Shown here: piece after piece, positions 5,412 through 5,790 of the stretch | Layout of the letters: every line of letters begins with the position of its first letter | Numbering within the stretch: the stretch's first letter is position 1 | Assembly (NCBI GenBank): GCA_007120615.1 | Contig: SKNI01000375.1 | Location: 1-5,790 of the forward strand | Direction: 5' to 3' | Source of the DNA: Myxococcales bacterium | GTDB taxonomy: Bacteria; Myxococcota_A; Bradymonadia; Bradymonadales; Bradymonadaceae | Length of the DNA stretch: 5,790 bases | Program-made: the position numbers and the translations under genes | The notes under the pieces: generated by a model | What the model was told of the DNA's origin: nothing | Seen by the model: only the letters and a program-made list of their open reading frames with translations | Databases searched by the model: none

Positions 5412-5790
5412 TTCTCATCCTGTCGAAAGGGGGCTTTGAGCCAGACGCGGAATTCTTCGCTGCCAAAGCGCAAGAGGTTCCCGTGGCCCAGACGCCGGGG
5501 GGTGTGAATGGGTTGGCCGTTGAGGAAGGTTCCGTTGGTGCTGGCCGAATCCTGTACGAGAATCTTATCATTTCGACAGATCAGGATGGCGTGATTCCAG
5601 GAGACCGCCGGACGGTGAATGACGATATCGTTATTGCCGCCGGCGCCCACCGTATTATCACCGAGAAAAAGTGGATATTGAGTGGGGGTGGCGGTCAATT
5701 CGTATAGATAACCGAAGACGTCCTCATCGGGCTCATCAGGCGGCTCGAAAGTCGGGGTGCGGGGTTCGATGAGGCGATCGCCGCAAATGC
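5408..5790 (-). CDS. FHA-domain protein, 5' part beyond the window
   Basis: The frame is open to the right edge, so the true start is outside; a TTG at 5698 is only an internal codon. The visible 127 codons begin ICGDRLIEP, which looks like the second knuckle (CG) of a zinc ribbon, then a Pro/Glu/Asp-rich linker (PTFEPPDEPDEDV). An FHA domain follows: LGDNTVGAGGNNDIVI, then PAVSWNHAILI, then DSASTNGTFLNGQPI, LGHGNLLRFG and EEFRVWL. FHA domains usually bind phosphothreonine peptides in Ser/Thr kinase signalling. The Ser, the His and the S-x-NGT-x-x-N loop are kept, but the usual Gly-Arg reads Gly-Ala and the Ser-Arg reads Ser-Trp, so phosphopeptide binding is doubtful. The stop overlaps that of the TPR gene on the other strand. 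Confidence 0.85.
   Translation of the reverse strand, partial: ICGDRLIEPRTPTFEPPDEPDEDVFGYLYELTATPTQYPLFLGDNTVGAGGNNDIVIHRPAVSWNHAILICRNDKILVQDSASTNGTFLNGQPIHTPRRLGHGNLLRFGSEEFRVWLKAPFRQDEN

Noticed and set aside
5696..5698. TTG as the start of the FHA gene
   Set aside because: The frame stays open to the window edge with zinc-ribbon-like and linker sequence upstream, so this codon is internal.

Overview
The window looks like a chromosomal segment of a Gram-negative, moderately GC-rich bacterium, most likely from the former Deltaproteobacteria (Myxococcota/Bradymonadota-like). That placement is inferred from gene style only: several lipoproteins with acidic linkers, Cys-rich 'DxDC' repeats, a Pal whose peptidoglycan motif reads GHCDERGT, and a lipoprotein joining an Ig-like domain to a c-type heme domain. 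No phylogenetic marker is present. There are no mobile elements, CRISPR arrays, tRNAs or rRNAs.

Layout. (1) At 1-43 lie the first 14 codons of a minus-strand gene that leaves the window. It is separated by a divergent promoter region (44-250) from (2) a plus-strand DsbA-family thioredoxin-fold lipoprotein (251-1216). (3) This converges on a minus-strand lipoprotein (1234-2040) with an Ig-like region and one CxxCH heme-binding motif; a perfect 10-bp hairpin lies at the junction. (4) About 0.5 kb of non-coding DNA (2041-2585) follows, with a candidate promoter and a possibly structured leader. (5) A Pal-type OmpA lipoprotein (2586-3374) carries five Cys-rich repeats and ends in two tandem terminator hairpins. 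(6) Next come a CpoB/YbgF-like coiled-coil plus TPR lipoprotein (3510-4319) and, 30 bp later, (7) a soluble TPR protein (4350-5411). (8) Last is the 3' part of a minus-strand protein with an FHA domain (5408-5790), whose stop codon overlaps that of the TPR gene.

How they may work together. Pal and the CpoB-like protein are the recognisable end of a Tol-Pal locus, which ties the outer membrane to peptidoglycan and supports envelope constriction during division; tolQRAB are not in the window. Pal's Cys-rich extension would need about ten disulfides, and a CPHC-type oxidoreductase is encoded about 1.4 kb upstream, so a functional link is possible but inferred. The heme lipoprotein suggests extracytoplasmic electron transfer. 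The TPR and FHA genes look like cytoplasmic protein-interaction modules of unknown role. I found no clearly new defence or mobile system. The most unusual items are the Pal architecture, the Ig-cytochrome with the usual MPP methionine replaced, and an FHA domain lacking its usual arginines.
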